A stretch of DNA of 64,000 nt from Heligmosomoides polygyrus polygyrus (lineage: Eukaryota > Nematoda > Chromadorea > Rhabditida > Heligmosomidae). Location: NCBI GenBank assembly GCA_947396885.1, contig OX377202.1, forward strand, positions 34,525,407-34,589,406, given 5' to 3'. Position numbers and translations under genes: made by a program. Below, one piece after another: positions 63,565-64,000 of this stretch. Position 1 is the first letter of the stretch; each line of letters begins with the position of its first letter. The notes below the pieces were generated by a model. That model made no database searches, was not told the DNA's origin, and saw only the letters and a list, made by a program, of their open reading frames with translations.

Positions 63565-64000
63565 TATCACGACTATGGGTACGATAGTGTTTGGAGATTT
63601 CTAACGTTTCTAATCTTTACTTCTTTCTGTTGGTAGTTGTCATTTATCTACACTTTCAAAGTTTTCAATAAAACCACTTGTATATGCTTCGTTCTTCCGG
63701 TACCATATCTACTCTAGAATTATTGTCCTAGGGTTCGGAAAAAAGGTTATCCGACAATTTTATCTGTTTTAGTGATTTCGCAGAAAGAAAATTGCAATCT
63801 TCCTCGAGGGCGAATGTTGTTCGTGAAAAGTACGATCAACTATAAACAATTTCATTGAAGATAATTCTTATTACACATCGTATAGCACGTTTGGCTAAGG
63901 ATTAGATTCTCTTGCTTGACGAGGAATTACCAATCGAAGCACTAATTCTAAGATAACATTAAGAATGCCAAGAAACGGAACTTACTCCACCATATCACGT
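63565..64000. other. No recognised gene
   Basis: AT-rich sequence without frames or repeats I can name. Confidence 0.4.

Overview
The window is nuclear DNA of a nematode, most likely a strongylid (hookworm-like) species. Two marks support this. The conserved nematode SL1 trans-spliced leader is present exactly at 27328-27349, and a complete U6 snRNA sequence with the nematode-type 5' end lies at 56949-57052. Introns where visible are short with nematode-like splice sites, and there are no operon-like bacterial features. Nearly everything recognisable is transposable-element DNA, much of it nested. A 200-base N gap lies at 60528-60727.

Layout. 1-8729: a minus-strand Ty3/gypsy LTR retrotransposon (gag, pol, integrase) whose 3' LTR is followed directly by the start of a second gag, so two units share one LTR. 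It sits in a decayed plus-strand phlebovirus-like glycoprotein (env) remnant of another retroelement (8739-9956), followed by a compact TATA/ORF/poly(A) unit. 13.8-15 kb: a mariner relic. 18.1-21.7 kb: a minus-strand CR1-like LINE (LINE-1) split by a mariner, which is itself split by a small inverted-repeat element. 22.0-22.4 kb: a GC-rich foldback element. 22.9-25.3 kb: a Penelope-like element (reverse transcriptase plus GIY-YIG nuclease) with about 570-bp inverted arms. 27.2-31.6 kb: a palindromic Penelope-type terminal repeat split by LINE-2, which starts with SL1. 32.2-32.8 kb: a third Penelope-type inverted pair. 36.5-36.8 kb: two exons of a host BTB/POZ gene on the minus strand. 38.6-40.0 kb: a non-autonomous hAT element with a perfect 8-bp target duplication. 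40.8-45.2 kb: RTE and mariner relics. 55.6-56.5 kb: a deleted mariner with intact ends. 56.9-59.9 kb: a U6 snRNA joined to LINE-3, the least damaged LINE. 62.6-63.0 kb: a tandem repeat of about 142 bp. 63.4 kb: a fourth LINE scrap.

The most interesting theme is that two related CR1-like LINE copies carry other RNAs at their 5' ends: a spliced leader on LINE-2 and a U6 snRNA on LINE-3. Both look like products of RNA-level joining or template switching during target-primed reverse transcription. A second theme is a short conserved hammerhead-like motif in all three Penelope-type inverted pairs. Host coding content is sparse: one recognised gene (BTB) and several short candidate exons without family assignment.
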